Shown: in pieces, positions 18,358 through 27,998 of the stretch | Numbering within the stretch: position 1 is the first letter of the stretch | Layout: each line of letters begins with the position of its first letter | Assembly: GCA_965223465.1 (NCBI GenBank) | Contig: OZ245025.1 | Coordinates: 992,001 to 1,056,000, forward strand | Length of the DNA stretch: 64,000 nucleotides | Direction of reading: 5' to 3' | Source: JAAELZ01 sp965223465 | Lineage (GTDB): Bacteria > Pseudomonadota > Gammaproteobacteria > Arenicellales > Poriferihabitantaceae | Notes under the pieces: generated by a model | Databases searched by the model: none | The model's input: the letters and a program-made list of their open reading frames with translations, nothing else | What the model was told of the DNA's origin: nothing | Made by a program: the position numbers and the translations under genes

Positions 18358-19626
18358 ATGAGAAAAATTAGTATCTTTATTGCCAGCGCGCTTGGTTTGC
18401 TTTTATCTGCTTGTGACCAACAAATGGCTAGCGAGACCGCACCTGCCGAAAATGCCGGCCCACCACCGGTGCAAATCACCGCCATGACAGCCGAAATTCA
18501 GGACGTACCAGTGAGCTTTGAGTACGTCGGGCAAGTCGAGGGGTCAAATGAAGTGGAAATCCACGCCCGTATCAACGGTATTATCGAAAAACGTCTGTTT
18601 GACGAAGGCGCTGGAGTGAAGCAAGGACAAGTATTATTCCTGATCGACCCCGCCCCATATGAAGCCCAGTTGGCTCAAGCCGAGGCTGCGCTTGCAAGCG
18701 CAGAAGCAACTAAAAGTAGTGCACTGGCTCAATTAAAACAGGCCCAACGTGAATACAAGCGGATTACACCGCTCAGCAAGCAAAATCTGATTAGTCAGAA
18801 AGAGCTGGATAGTGCCGAATCGGGGGTCGAGCTCGCGCAGGCCGCGTTACGCCAAAGTGAGGCCGCCATATTGCAGGCACAAGCCAATATTTCCAGCGCG
18901 CGCATCAATCTAGCTTACACCAAAATAACCGCCCCTATTTCAGGTATCGTTGGGCGAGCACAAAAGAAAGAAGGTAGCTTAGCAGAGGTGGGCAGTAATA
19001 GTTTATTGACGACAGTCGCTAGAACCAATCCCGTATTTATCAACTTTGGTGTGGCTGAAACAGAACACATACAACGCCAACAAGATATCAAGTCCGGTGC
19101 TTTACTGATACCTGAAACCGGGTTTGATGTGGCGATTCAAACGACTACGGGCGCGCGGCTAGAACAAACAGGCAAAGTAAACTTTCAGGATTACAAAGTT
19201 GATGCAAACACGGGTAATTTTAGCATGCGTGCCACTCTTGATAATCAGAACCAAGCACTATCACCCGGGCAATTTGTTCGCGTTATCCTACAAGGCGCCA
19301 AACGCAGCGGTGCAATTTTACTACCCCAGCGCGCAGTGCTTGATAGCCCGCAAGGTAAATACGTCTATGTCGTTGCTAACGGTGAACAAGGTGGTAGCGT
19401 TGCTGAGCGTCGGCCCGTTAGCGTGGGCGAGTGGGTCCAACTAGAGGGTGAATTTAGCAATGCATGGATAATCACTTCTGGACTCAATCCAGGAGAACAA
19501 ATCGTGGTGGAAGGAATGGCACGCATTTTCTTCCCGGGGATGCCTATCGAAGTAGCGCCCGCTGCTGAAAATATTGCTCCACCGAATCAGCCCACTGAAA
19601 CTTCGCCGTCTAAATCTGCCAATTAA
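18358..19626 (+). CDS. RND efflux periplasmic adaptor (AcrA/MexE type)
   Basis: A 422-residue lipoprotein adaptor. The ATG at 18358 (two codons after a TTG) gives a signal peptide ending in a lipobox, LGLLLSACD, so it is attached to the inner membrane by Cys20 or close to it. Barrel-sandwich, helical hairpin and beta-barrel sections follow: GQVEGSNEVEIHARINGII, the long Ala/Gln-rich hairpin at about 100-190, and YTKITAPISGIVGRA. It lies 11 bp before its permease. No outer-membrane channel gene follows, so it must share one such as TolC. Confidence 0.9.
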   Translation: MRKISIFIASALGLLLSACDQQMASETAPAENAGPPPVQITAMTAEIQDVPVSFEYVGQVEGSNEVEIHARINGIIEKRLFDEGAGVKQGQVLFLIDPAPYEAQLAQAEAALASAEATKSSALAQLKQAQREYKRITPLSKQNLISQKELDSAESGVELAQAALRQSEAAILQAQANISSARINLAYTKITAPISGIVGRAQKKEGSLAEVGSNSLLTTVARTNPVFINFGVAETEHIQRQQDIKSGALLIPETGFDVAIQTTTGARLEQTGKVNFQDYKVDANTGNFSMRATLDNQNQALSPGQFVRVILQGAKRSGAILLPQRAVLDSPQGKYVYVVANGEQGGSVAERRPVSVGEWVQLEGEFSNAWIITSGLNPGEQIVVEGMARIFFPGMPIEVAPAAENIAPPNQPTETSPSKSAN

Positions 19627-19637
19627 TAAACCACCCT

Positions 19638-22600
19638 ATGTTTTCTCGATATTTCATTGATCGGCCGATTTTTGCATTCGTTATTTCGATCTTCATCATG
19701 ATTGCGGGGCTAGCAGCCATCCGTGGTTTACCAATCGCGCAATACCCGGAAATTGCCCCTCCTTCCGTGCAGGTGATCGCTGTGTACCCTGGTGCCTCGG
19801 CTGAAGTTGCAGCAGAGACGGTCGCGACCCCACTAGAGAACGCGATCAATGGGGTCGAAGAGATGCTATATATGGCCTCTACTTCAGCGTCCAATGGGGT
19901 AACCACGATTACGGTAACCTTCGAAATTGGCGCTGACGTCGATCAGGCAGCGCTAAACGTTAATAATCGAGTCAAGCAGATTGAGGCGCGTTTACCACAA
20001 GAAGTCAGACGACAAGGCGTGACGGTGGAAAAAGGATCATCCGCGTTTCTGCAGGTGCTGGCGTTTTACGCGCCTGATCAACGGCATGATGATCTATTCA
20101 TTTCCAACTACGTCACCCTAAATGTTTTGGACCACTTAAAGAGAATTCCCGGCACAACGGGGGTACAAATATTCGGCGCCAAAGACTACGCCATGCGTAT
20201 TTGGGTCAAACCTGATCGAATGACCCAGCTAGGGCTCACCATTACTGACATTGCTACCGCTTTATCAGAGCAAAATGCCCAGTTTGCTGCAGGTAAAATT
20301 GGCCAGGCACCCACTGGCGGCGGCCAGGAAATGGTTTATACCATTACCACCAAAGGCCGTCTGTCCAGCGCTGAGGAATTTGGTAACGTTATACTCCGTG
20401 CAAACCAGGATGGTAGCTTGTTGCGCCTTAAAGACGTGGCTCGAATTGAACTTGGTTCGAAAGACTATGAGTTCATTGGCCGAATTAATGGCAACCCCTC
20501 GACTCTGGTGGGTATTTTTCTGCAACCTGGCGCGAACGCCTTAAGTGTTGCGGATTCTGTAGCCACCACCATGGCTGAACTACAAGCCAACTTTCCAGAG
20601 GGCCTGACTTACTCAACGCCGTATGACACCACTTTATTTGTAGAAGTTTCCATACGTGAAGTACTGAAGACTCTGGCCGAAGCCATGGCCCTGGTATTCC
20701 TGGTTGTCTATTTATTCCTGCAAAATTGGCGGGCAACGCTAATCCCCACGCTGGCAGTGCCCGTTTCTTTGCTGGGTACATTTGCTGGGCTGCAGTTGCT
20801 GGGGTATTCGATCAACACCTTGACGCTATTTGGCATGGTATTGTCCATCGGCATCGTGGTGGATGACGCGATTGTGGTACTGGAAAACGTTGAACGCATT
20901 ATGCATGAGGAAGGACTGAAAGCGCGCGATGCAGCAGTAAAGGCGATGTCTGAAGTGAGCGGGCCCATCATCGCCATTGTACTGGTGTTGGTGTCCGTGT
21001 TTGTGCCAATTGCTTTTTTTGGGGGATTAACAGGGGAATTGTACCGGCAATTTGCGATTACCATTTCCATCTCGGTTAGTTTGTCTGGCGTAGTTGCACT
21101 CACCATGACACCCGCGCTCTGCGCGCTGATGCTTAAACATGAGCACAAAAACACTAATTTTTTCTTTAGAGGCTTTAATCGATTCTTTGGTTTTGTCACC
21201 CGTCGTTATGTAAAAAGTGTCGGCTTTATGATCAGGCGCTCGTTCGTGGCGGTTACATTGTTTATCATCATGGTTGGATTGACGATCGGGTTATGGCAAA
21301 TCACCCCTGACTCATTGGTTCCAGACGAAGATCAGGGCTATTACATCGCTGCTGTCTTCTTGCCCGATGGCTCCTCGCTGGAACGAACTGATAAAGTCGT
21401 GGCGGAGGTACTGGCAGCAATTCAGTCCAACCCCAATAATGAAAATGTGGTTGCTTTCACCGGTCTGGATTTTCTTGGTGGGGGGTATAAAAATAGCGCT
21501 GCAACAATTTTCGTCGCACAAAAGCATTGGGATGATAGAGAAATTCCAGTAACCGCCTTGGTGGGTGAATTATTTGCCAAAACGGCACATATAAAAGAAG
21601 CCTTGGTTCTAGCATTTAATCCACCCGCCATATTTGGCCTGAGTAATACGGGTGGTTTCGAGTTTTACATACAGAACAAAGGAGATGGTGGCTCCAAAGA
21701 ACTGGCAGGTGCAATGGGGGCATTCCAAGGAGCAGCTCAGCAAGACCCACGCCTCGGTATGGTAAATAGCCTGTGGAGACCGTCTACCCCGCAGCTTTAT
21801 ATTGATGTCGATCGTGAGCGCGCCAAGTCGCTGGGTATTTCGCTAAATAATGCCTTCAATACCCTCTCAGCAGGGCTGGGATCGTATTATGTCAATGATT
21901 TTAATAAATACGGACGTGCCTGGCAGGTATTATTGTCGGCAGATGCTGACTTTCGCAAAACACCGGCAGACGTTGAGCGCATGTATGTGCGCAACAATCA
22001 AGGCAGGATGGTTCCACTTTCGGCTTTTGCAAAAATTGAATTCAGTTCTGGTCCGGACACAGTGGATCGATTCAATAATTTGCCCGCAGTCAAGCTATTT
22101 GGAGAAGCTGCACCTGGTATAAGTTCAGGACAGGCACTGGCGGCTGTTGAAAAAATCGCAGCCAAGGCTTTACCACCCGGCTTTGATTATGATTGGTCGG
22201 GCACATCATTTCAGGAAAAGCAATCAGCGGGGAGCTCAACATTATCGTTAGGGCTCGCTGCTATTATGGTCTTTTTGATTCTGGCTGCACTATACGAACG
22301 CTGGTCCTTGCCTTTGTCAGTACTTCTCGCGCTGCCCTTTGGCACCTTTGGCGCCTTAGCCGCTGTCTGGGTGCGTGATTTTACCAACGATGTGTATTTT
22401 CAGATCGGCCTGGTCACGCTACTTGGTTTGGCTGCTAAAAACGCCATTTTGATCGTTGAGTTTGCATTGCTTAAAGTAAATGAAGGTTGGCCAGCTGCCG
22501 CAGCGGCGATGGAAGCGGCCCGATTACGATTCCGACCGATTATTATGACCTCGCTTGCCTTCATTCTTGGAGTGGTGCCCCTGGCATTTTCTACCGGCGC

Positions 22601-22769
22601 AGGTGCTGGGGCGCGTCAATCCGTCGGTACGGGTGTCATGGGTGGTATGTTGGCAGCGACCTTTTTAGCTGTATTCTTTTTGCCCTTTTTCTTTAAATTA
22701 TTGATTGATAAACGCTTTACTACCAAGCCCAAGGAATTTAATCCGCCCAAAGGCAAAATTACTAACTAA
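19638..22769 (+). CDS. RND multidrug efflux permease (AcrB/MexF, HAE1 family)
   Basis: A 1043-residue inner-membrane pump of usual length. It opens MFSRYFIDRPIFAFVISIFI and has the two RND halves with six-helix repeats, the GIVVDDAIVVLENVER proton-relay helix with paired aspartates, and the second-half GLAAKNAILIVEFA helix carrying the lysine. It exports hydrophobic compounds by proton antiport with the adaptor upstream. It is followed by a terminator at about 22828-22857. No dedicated regulator is adjacent. Confidence 0.92.
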   Translation: MFSRYFIDRPIFAFVISIFIMIAGLAAIRGLPIAQYPEIAPPSVQVIAVYPGASAEVAAETVATPLENAINGVEEMLYMASTSASNGVTTITVTFEIGADVDQAALNVNNRVKQIEARLPQEVRRQGVTVEKGSSAFLQVLAFYAPDQRHDDLFISNYVTLNVLDHLKRIPGTTGVQIFGAKDYAMRIWVKPDRMTQLGLTITDIATALSEQNAQFAAGKIGQAPTGGGQEMVYTITTKGRLSSAEEFGNVILRANQDGSLLRLKDVARIELGSKDYEFIGRINGNPSTLVGIFLQPGANALSVADSVATTMAELQANFPEGLTYSTPYDTTLFVEVSIREVLKTLAEAMALVFLVVYLFLQNWRATLIPTLAVPVSLLGTFAGLQLLGYSINTLTLFGMVLSIGIVVDDAIVVLENVERIMHEEGLKARDAAVKAMSEVSGPIIAIVLVLVSVFVPIAFFGGLTGELYRQFAITISISVSLSGVVALTMTPALCALMLKHEHKNTNFFFRGFNRFFGFVTRRYVKSVGFMIRRSFVAVTLFIIMVGLTIGLWQITPDSLVPDEDQGYYIAAVFLPDGSSLERTDKVVAEVLAAIQSNPNNENVVAFTGLDFLGGGYKNSAATIFVAQKHWDDREIPVTALVGELFAKTAHIKEALVLAFNPPAIFGLSNTGGFEFYIQNKGDGGSKELAGAMGAFQGAAQQDPRLGMVNSLWRPSTPQLYIDVDRERAKSLGISLNNAFNTLSAGLGSYYVNDFNKYGRAWQVLLSADADFRKTPADVERMYVRNNQGRMVPLSAFAKIEFSSGPDTVDRFNNLPAVKLFGEAAPGISSGQALAAVEKIAAKALPPGFDYDWSGTSFQEKQSAGSSTLSLGLAAIMVFLILAALYERWSLPLSVLLALPFGTFGALAAVWVRDFTNDVYFQIGLVTLLGLAAKNAILIVEFALLKVNEGWPAAAAAMEAARLRFRPIIMTSLAFILGVVPLAFSTGAGAGARQSVGTGVMGGMLAATFLAVFFLPFFFKLLIDKRFTTKPKEFNPPKGKITN

Positions 22770-22827
22770 TGCCGATGCGGACTGAGTAAAACCTAAACCG
22801 GCAGCATAACCGCTTGGCGGTAGAAAC

Positions 22828-22857
22828 AAAAAAAGCCGGATATTTCTCCGGCTTTTT
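22828..22857. terminator. Bidirectional rho-independent terminator
   Basis: Stem GCCGGA (22835-22840) with TCCGGC (22847-22852), extended by an A-run before and a T-run after, loop TATTTC. It lies between the convergent RND permease and the repeat-protein gene and can serve both. Confidence 0.85.
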
Positions 22858-22899
22858 AATTTAAGGCCCGAAAATCAGGCTAACTATCTTCCACTAGTT

Positions 22900-24321
22900 T
22901 TAGGTGCTGGTACCCGTGCTGACTTGTAGCGCATCCAGCGTTTCATAGGTAATACCGCCGCGATCTAAATTGTTTTTCATTTGGTACGCCTCAATCGCAC
23001 GTAGGGTTGCGCCACCGATAACACCGTCAGCTGGGCCAACATCAAATCCTTCACGGTTGAGCGCTTTTTGTATATTGGCCACGATATCTTTCGTCATATT
23101 GGTTTCACACAATACGCGACGCCATTCCATCGTAGAATCTGCCACTTTAACCTGCTTGGTAACGGTTTCAGTGACCGCTGGTACCGGAATACGCTTTTCT
23201 TCCGCTGGAGAAACCAGTTTTTCAACGCGAACGGTTTCGAATTCAGGTGGAATTTCAACCGTTTGGAATGTCGCGGGTGTTTTAATCACGCGCTTTTCAA
23301 CGATTTCAAACTCAGCCGGCTGCTCGATATAACAAATTTCCTGACCGGTTGGGGTTGCTTCAGGTGGGACCGTTTCATCGCCTGCAAACCAGCCAAATCT
23401 TGCATCTTCAACTTTCACCTGCTTGGTTACTTCGGTAAATTCAGCTGGAATATTGATCCGCTTTTCTTGCGCTGGCTGAACCATTTTGCGCACCACGACT
23501 GTCTTGTATTCAGCGGGTACTTCGACCACCTTGGTAGTAGCAGGTGTTTTCAGTACCTTGGTTGCAACCACCTCATACTTGGCCGGAATTTCAACCAAGC
23601 ACATGATTTCACCCGTTGTGTTATCAATCTTCTGAACCAAACCGGTGCCTTTTTTCCAGACACTTTTGGCCGGTTCGATCATCACTTTTTCTTCTACAGT
23701 TTCGAAAACGGCTGGAATTTCTTCAACCACGGTTGAAGCTTCTTTTACTAATACACGCTCCTCAACTTCTTCGTACTGGGCTTCGATAGATTCAATTTCT
23801 TCTGATTCTTCGTTAACCAGTACTTTTTCAGTTTCTTCACGATATTTAGCGGGAATGAAATGTTCCTTGTAACACATACCGGGAAGCGCCTTGGTTAAAT
23901 CGACACCAGAATTAGACACCGCTTCCAATAAAACCGGACTCACGGGAATTTGATCACGATTTTTGCCGCTACCTGCAATGGTAAACCATTCATTCCTGGC
24001 AGGTACGGTTTCGACTTTCTCTTCTACCACTTCGTACTCAGCGGGCACCGGCACAACTTGAGAACTCGCTTCTTTTACCATCACACGCTCTTCCACCAAG
24101 CGGTACTTAGCTGGCACAATTTCTACGGTTTCCGAGGCTTGTTTGATAACAACTTCTTCGGTTTCGGTTTTATATTGCGTGGGGGTGATCACCTTTGCGT
24201 AACACTCGCCAGGTTTTGCATTTGGCAAAGTCGCTGTGTTATCCACCGTTTGCGCCTGCGAAACTTGAGTAGACAGTGCTGCGCTCACTATCACAGTGAG
24301 TATATTGACACGTAGTTTCAT
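22900..24321 (-). CDS. Secreted repeat protein with C-terminal peptidoglycan-binding domain
   Basis: A 473-residue exported protein with signal peptide ending about VSQAQ. The body consists of four modules of roughly 85-110 residues. Each opens with a cysteine motif (GECY, GMCY, IMCL, EICY), carries three sub-repeats of about 22 residues of the form P-A-x-Y/F-x-x-V-x-x-x-V-x-V-x-x-A, and closes with a tryptophan segment (NEW, SVW, FGW, MEW). The last about 60 residues are a PG_binding_1 domain: NIQKALNREGFDVGPADGVI and the following TLRAIEAYQ. This suggests an extended periplasmic spacer fixed to the cell wall; the single cysteine per module could form disulfides or metal links. Similar repeats occur in other proteobacteria, but I know of no assigned function. 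Confidence 0.8.
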   Translation of the reverse strand: MKLRVNILTVIVSAALSTQVSQAQTVDNTATLPNAKPGECYAKVITPTQYKTETEEVVIKQASETVEIVPAKYRLVEERVMVKEASSQVVPVPAEYEVVEEKVETVPARNEWFTIAGSGKNRDQIPVSPVLLEAVSNSGVDLTKALPGMCYKEHFIPAKYREETEKVLVNEESEEIESIEAQYEEVEERVLVKEASTVVEEIPAVFETVEEKVMIEPAKSVWKKGTGLVQKIDNTTGEIMCLVEIPAKYEVVATKVLKTPATTKVVEVPAEYKTVVVRKMVQPAQEKRINIPAEFTEVTKQVKVEDARFGWFAGDETVPPEATPTGQEICYIEQPAEFEIVEKRVIKTPATFQTVEIPPEFETVRVEKLVSPAEEKRIPVPAVTETVTKQVKVADSTMEWRRVLCETNMTKDIVANIQKALNREGFDVGPADGVIGGATLRAIEAYQMKNNLDRGGITYETLDALQVSTGTST

Positions 24322-24486
24322 GCTGTTTTCATCCTCGATATTTATACTTAAAAAACGGACGTTTATACCGATCCAAAATTAATACAGGGTGAATTGATTG
24401 GTGATAAACGTTTAATAGAAAAATCTAGCTCAATATTACCAAACGATCATTTAGTTGGCAGTGCTGAACACGTCGATTATCTTACA

Positions 24487-25368
24487 CTATGACCTGGATT
24501 GTCCAATTAATACCTGGACTAAAGCGCGAATAAACTCTGTTTTGGAGTTTGTGACCCGCTCGACTACCCCCAACACCCGATTTATCGCCTTATTACCAAA
24601 TGGTAGTATCTTCACGCCTTTGGGAAAAGGTTGATCAACAATCCGCTGTGGTACGATCGACACACCCAGGCCATGGGTCACCATTTTGGCAATCGCTTCT
24701 AAGGAATCCAGGTTCATGTGTGAGCTGACTTGTATGCCACGATCTTGCAATAAACTCTGGATGAGCTGACCGGTATACGTATCCGGCATAAATTGAATGA
24801 ATGGATAACGCGTCAGTACTTCATAATCCAGCACACCCTTGGCTGTTTGGGGCGCAATGACGACCAATGGTTCTTCCGCGAAAGCGTGCCAACTAAGGCC
24901 GCTACCGAGTTGAGTGGGTTCTGCGATAATGGCCGCATCCAGCATGCTCGTATTAACAAGTTCGACCAGCTGAGCTGACAAACCACTGATTAGTTCTATT
25001 TCAAGCTGTGGATGTGATTGCCGTAATTTAAGCAATGTCTGAGGTAACATGCCGCTCATCACAGTCGGGATTACGCCGATACGTAATACCCCACCCAGGG
25101 TTTGCGCTTTGATATGGGCCTGCAATGCTTCACACTGCTGAATAATGTCACGCCCGCGTTTGACCAGCTTCAGACCCTGAGCATTGATGATGGGCGGGCG
25201 TTTGCTGCGATCGAACAAGGCTGTATCCAGCTTCGTTTCAAGTGATTTAATTTGTAGCGAAACAGCTGACTGAGTCAGACCAATCGCCTCACCCGCTGCG
25301 ACGAAGGTGCCATAATCTGCGATCGCAATAAACGTTTGTAGCTCCCGCAAGTTAATGTTTATTCTCAT
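24487..25368 (-). CDS. LysR-family transcriptional regulator
   Basis: A 293-residue LysR regulator. Helix-turn-helix at about residues 18-40 (GTFVAAGEAIGLTQSAVSLQ) and the following SLETKLDTALFDRS. The effector domain has GVLRIGVIPTVMSGMLP. It is divergent (170-bp spacer) from the CoA-transferase/desulfinase genes and probably controls them. A LysR gene next to act and acd genes is also reported, to my recollection, in 3,3'-thiodipropionate and 3,3'-dithiodipropionate degraders. Confidence 0.88.
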   Translation of the reverse strand: MRININLRELQTFIAIADYGTFVAAGEAIGLTQSAVSLQIKSLETKLDTALFDRSKRPPIINAQGLKLVKRGRDIIQQCEALQAHIKAQTLGGVLRIGVIPTVMSGMLPQTLLKLRQSHPQLEIELISGLSAQLVELVNTSMLDAAIIAEPTQLGSGLSWHAFAEEPLVVIAPQTAKGVLDYEVLTRYPFIQFMPDTYTGQLIQSLLQDRGIQVSSHMNLDSLEAIAKMVTHGLGVSIVPQRIVDQPFPKGVKILPFGNKAINRVLGVVERVTNSKTEFIRALVQVLIGQSRS

Positions 25369-25538
25369 TATTAATACGTATTTTTATGATTAATATAGTG
25401 ATTTAACTTTGCTTCACTACAAGATTAGACAATCTCATGTTTTAGTTCAGATAAACTCATTTGCTGCCCTATTTACATTCACCTATACTTTATCGTAATT
25501 AAAGAAATATCGCCTTTGCTTTATATTTTTTTAACGTT

Positions 25539-26771
25539 ATGCCCACACCCGACACGCCAAGTGCGCTAGCCGGAATACGTATTCTGGATCTCAGCCGTAT
25601 TCTCGCAGGACCCTATTGCACACAACTATTGGGAGATCTAGGTGCTGAAGTGATTAAAGTTGAGCGCCCCGGGCACGGAGACGACACTCGAAAATGGGGG
25701 CCGCCTTATTTACAAGACACCCAGGGTGAGGCACTTGCTGAAAGCGCGTACTACTTAAGTTGTAACCGGAATAAACGTTCTCTTACTATCGACATAAGCC
25801 GGACAGAAGGACAAGCGCTGATATATAAGCTGCTTGAAAACACCGACGTGTTCATCGAGAACTATAAAGTCGGGGATATGAAAAAATACCATCTCGCTTA
25901 TGAGCAACTCATAGCCCGTTATCCACAACTCGTTTATTGTTCGATTTCAGGTTTTGGACAGGATGGCCCTGATGCCAACCGACCTGGCTATGATTTTATG
26001 ATTCAGGCCATGGGAGGCATCATGAGCGCCACCGGCCCGGTTGAGGGAAAACCGTATAAAACCGGAGTAGGCATCGCTGATATGATGTGCGGTATGTATG
26101 CCGCCAACGCGATCCAGGCCGCCCTCTTGTATCGTGAACGCAGTGGCAAAGGCCAGTATATAGATTGTGCGCTATTTGACACACAACTTGCGTGGCTCGC
26201 GAACAATGGGTTGAACTATCTTACTTCTGGCCGGGAATCTGCACGCTACGGCAATGGGCACCCAAACATCGTACCCTATGATGTTTATCCCTGCGAAGAT
26301 CAGTATTTGGCGCTGGCGATCGGCAATGATGCACAATTCGAGCGTTTTTGTGCGGTAGCTGGCATACCTGAAATAGCCAAGAACTCGCGTTTTGCGGTTA
26401 ACGAAAACCGAGTCGCTAATCGTGAAGCGCTCAATCCGATTATCGAAAAAGCGACAAAATCCAAACCGCTGCAATTTTGGCTAGAAAAGCTCACCAATAA
26501 TAATGTACCTTGTGGCCCGGTTAATACCGTAAGACAGGCCTTTGCAGAACCCCAGGCAAAGCACCGAGGTATGCGCTTATCCATGCCTCACCCAACCACC
26601 AAGAACCATCAGGTTGATTTGATTGCAAACCCGCTTAAGTTTTCAAAAACCCCGGTTAACTACCAGCGGCATCCGCCATCATTAGGCGAACACACAGAAG
26701 AAATTCTTTGTAAGGAATTGGGTCTGGACGAATCTACAATTAAAACATTGAAATCAAAATCTATCGTTTAA
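25539..26771 (+). CDS. act: Family III (CaiB/BaiF) CoA-transferase, probable succinyl-CoA:3-sulfinopropionate CoA-transferase
   Basis: A 410-residue class III CoA-transferase. Family marks are LAGIRILDLSRILAGPYCTQ, LGDLGAEVIKVERPGHGDDTR and the catalytic-aspartate region RPGYDFMIQAMGGIMSATG. It is followed 2 bp later by the desulfinase-like gene, so the pair is co-translated. In Advenella and Variovorax the family III enzyme Act loads CoA from succinyl-CoA onto 3-sulfinopropionate, just before Acd releases sulfite. The specific substrate is inferred from this partner; the family itself is certain. Confidence 0.78.
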   Translation: MPTPDTPSALAGIRILDLSRILAGPYCTQLLGDLGAEVIKVERPGHGDDTRKWGPPYLQDTQGEALAESAYYLSCNRNKRSLTIDISRTEGQALIYKLLENTDVFIENYKVGDMKKYHLAYEQLIARYPQLVYCSISGFGQDGPDANRPGYDFMIQAMGGIMSATGPVEGKPYKTGVGIADMMCGMYAANAIQAALLYRERSGKGQYIDCALFDTQLAWLANNGLNYLTSGRESARYGNGHPNIVPYDVYPCEDQYLALAIGNDAQFERFCAVAGIPEIAKNSRFAVNENRVANREALNPIIEKATKSKPLQFWLEKLTNNNVPCGPVNTVRQAFAEPQAKHRGMRLSMPHPTTKNHQVDLIANPLKFSKTPVNYQRHPPSLGEHTEEILCKELGLDESTIKTLKSKSIV

Positions 26772-26773
26772 CT

Positions 26774-27955
26774 ATGTACTCACTCAATTCAGAGCAGTTA
26801 GCTATCCAGCGCAGTGCGCGTCAATTAGCCCAAAACGTTATCGCACCACGTGCCAAACAACATGATATCGACCAGGAATACCCCTGGGATAATGTTGCAG
26901 ATTTAACCGCTGCCGGATATATGGGCATGACCATCCCGAAAGAATATGGAGGCCTGGGTTTGAGTTACCTGGATGCCACCCTGGTGGTCGAAGAAATGGC
27001 CAAGGTCTGCGGCGTAACCGGCCGCATTGTCGTCGAAGGCAATATGGGTGCGATATCAGCCGTGATGCAATATGGGAATGACGCACAAAAAGAACTGGCG
27101 GCTGATTACGTACTCAAAGGGGATAAACCCGCTATTTGTATTACTGAGCCCGAGGCAGGTAGCGCGGCGAGCCAAATGACCACCCGCGCGGATAAACAGG
27201 GAGATCAGTACGTACTCAACGGCAAAAAGCACTGGATTACCGGTGGCGGTGCCTCTAAATTTCATCTGATATTTGCACGCGTATTTGATGAACAGGGCTT
27301 ACAGCAAGGCATTGGTGGATTCATCGCACTCGCAGGCGAACAAGGCCTTAAGGTCGGTCATCGTGAGCCGACCATGGGTTTGCGCTGCATTCCGGAAACT
27401 GAAATCATCCTGGAAAATCTGGTATTAAGCGCGGATAGATTGATCGAACCACCAGAGGGCCTGAAACGTGGTTTTGCAGGCCTGATGAATGCGTATAACT
27501 CACAGCGGGTTGGCGCTGGCATGGTTGCACTGGGCATTGCGCAGGGTGCGTATGACCAAGCGCTCGCATATGTTCAGCAACGCGAGCAGTTTGGGCGCCC
27601 CATTTGTGAATTTCAGGGTCTGCAATGGATGCTGGTGGATATGAGCATTAAGCTGGAGGCAGCGCGAACGCTTATATACAAAGCCGCTGCGAGTGCCGGT
27701 GATGGCTTTCCGGACATCACCCAAGCTGCACAGGCCAAGATATTCGCCTCAGAATCCGCAATTCAGGTGACCAACGACGCGCTACAAATGTTCGGGGCTG
27801 CGGGTTATTCGCGTGATCTGCCGCTGGAACGAATGTATCGCGACGTCCGTATGTTTACCATCGGGGGCGGCACTGCGCAGATACTACGTACCGTGGTCGC
27901 TTCGCAGTTACTCGAGCGCAAGTTACCGCAAACACGTGACGGTTACGTAAAATAG
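26774..27955 (+). CDS. acd: 3-sulfinopropanoyl-CoA desulfinase (acyl-CoA dehydrogenase fold)
   Basis: A 393-residue FAD protein with the acyl-CoA dehydrogenase fold but no catalytic glutamate at either known position: the loop usually carrying Glu-Gly-Thr reads FTIGGGTAQI, and the helix position used in isovaleryl-CoA dehydrogenase is Gln244 (YNSQRVGAG). It closely resembles what I recall of Advenella Acd, including YPWDN at 36-40, Arg84 in TGRI, PAICITEPEAGSAAS and the end KLPQTRDGYVK. Arg84 and the Gln are the residues tied to desulfination in Acd. Expected reaction: 3-sulfinopropanoyl-CoA to propanoyl-CoA plus sulfite. It follows the CoA-transferase at 2 bp spacing. Confidence 0.82.
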   Translation: MYSLNSEQLAIQRSARQLAQNVIAPRAKQHDIDQEYPWDNVADLTAAGYMGMTIPKEYGGLGLSYLDATLVVEEMAKVCGVTGRIVVEGNMGAISAVMQYGNDAQKELAADYVLKGDKPAICITEPEAGSAASQMTTRADKQGDQYVLNGKKHWITGGGASKFHLIFARVFDEQGLQQGIGGFIALAGEQGLKVGHREPTMGLRCIPETEIILENLVLSADRLIEPPEGLKRGFAGLMNAYNSQRVGAGMVALGIAQGAYDQALAYVQQREQFGRPICEFQGLQWMLVDMSIKLEAARTLIYKAAASAGDGFPDITQAAQAKIFASESAIQVTNDALQMFGAAGYSRDLPLERMYRDVRMFTIGGGTAQILRTVVASQLLERKLPQTRDGYVK

Positions 27956-27998
27956 GCATTCATACCGAGCACAGCTAACGCTAAGTTCCAACAGAAAT

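Noticed and set aside
23068..23736. 222-codon plus-strand frame inside the repeat protein
   Set aside because: It is antisense to a repetitive coding sequence; the periodicity makes long shadow frames. Cys/Phe/His-rich composition is not protein-like.
22900..24321. Periodic repeats considered as a CRISPR or DNA repeat array
   Set aside because: The repeats are at protein level with variable DNA, and there are no identical direct repeats with unique spacers.
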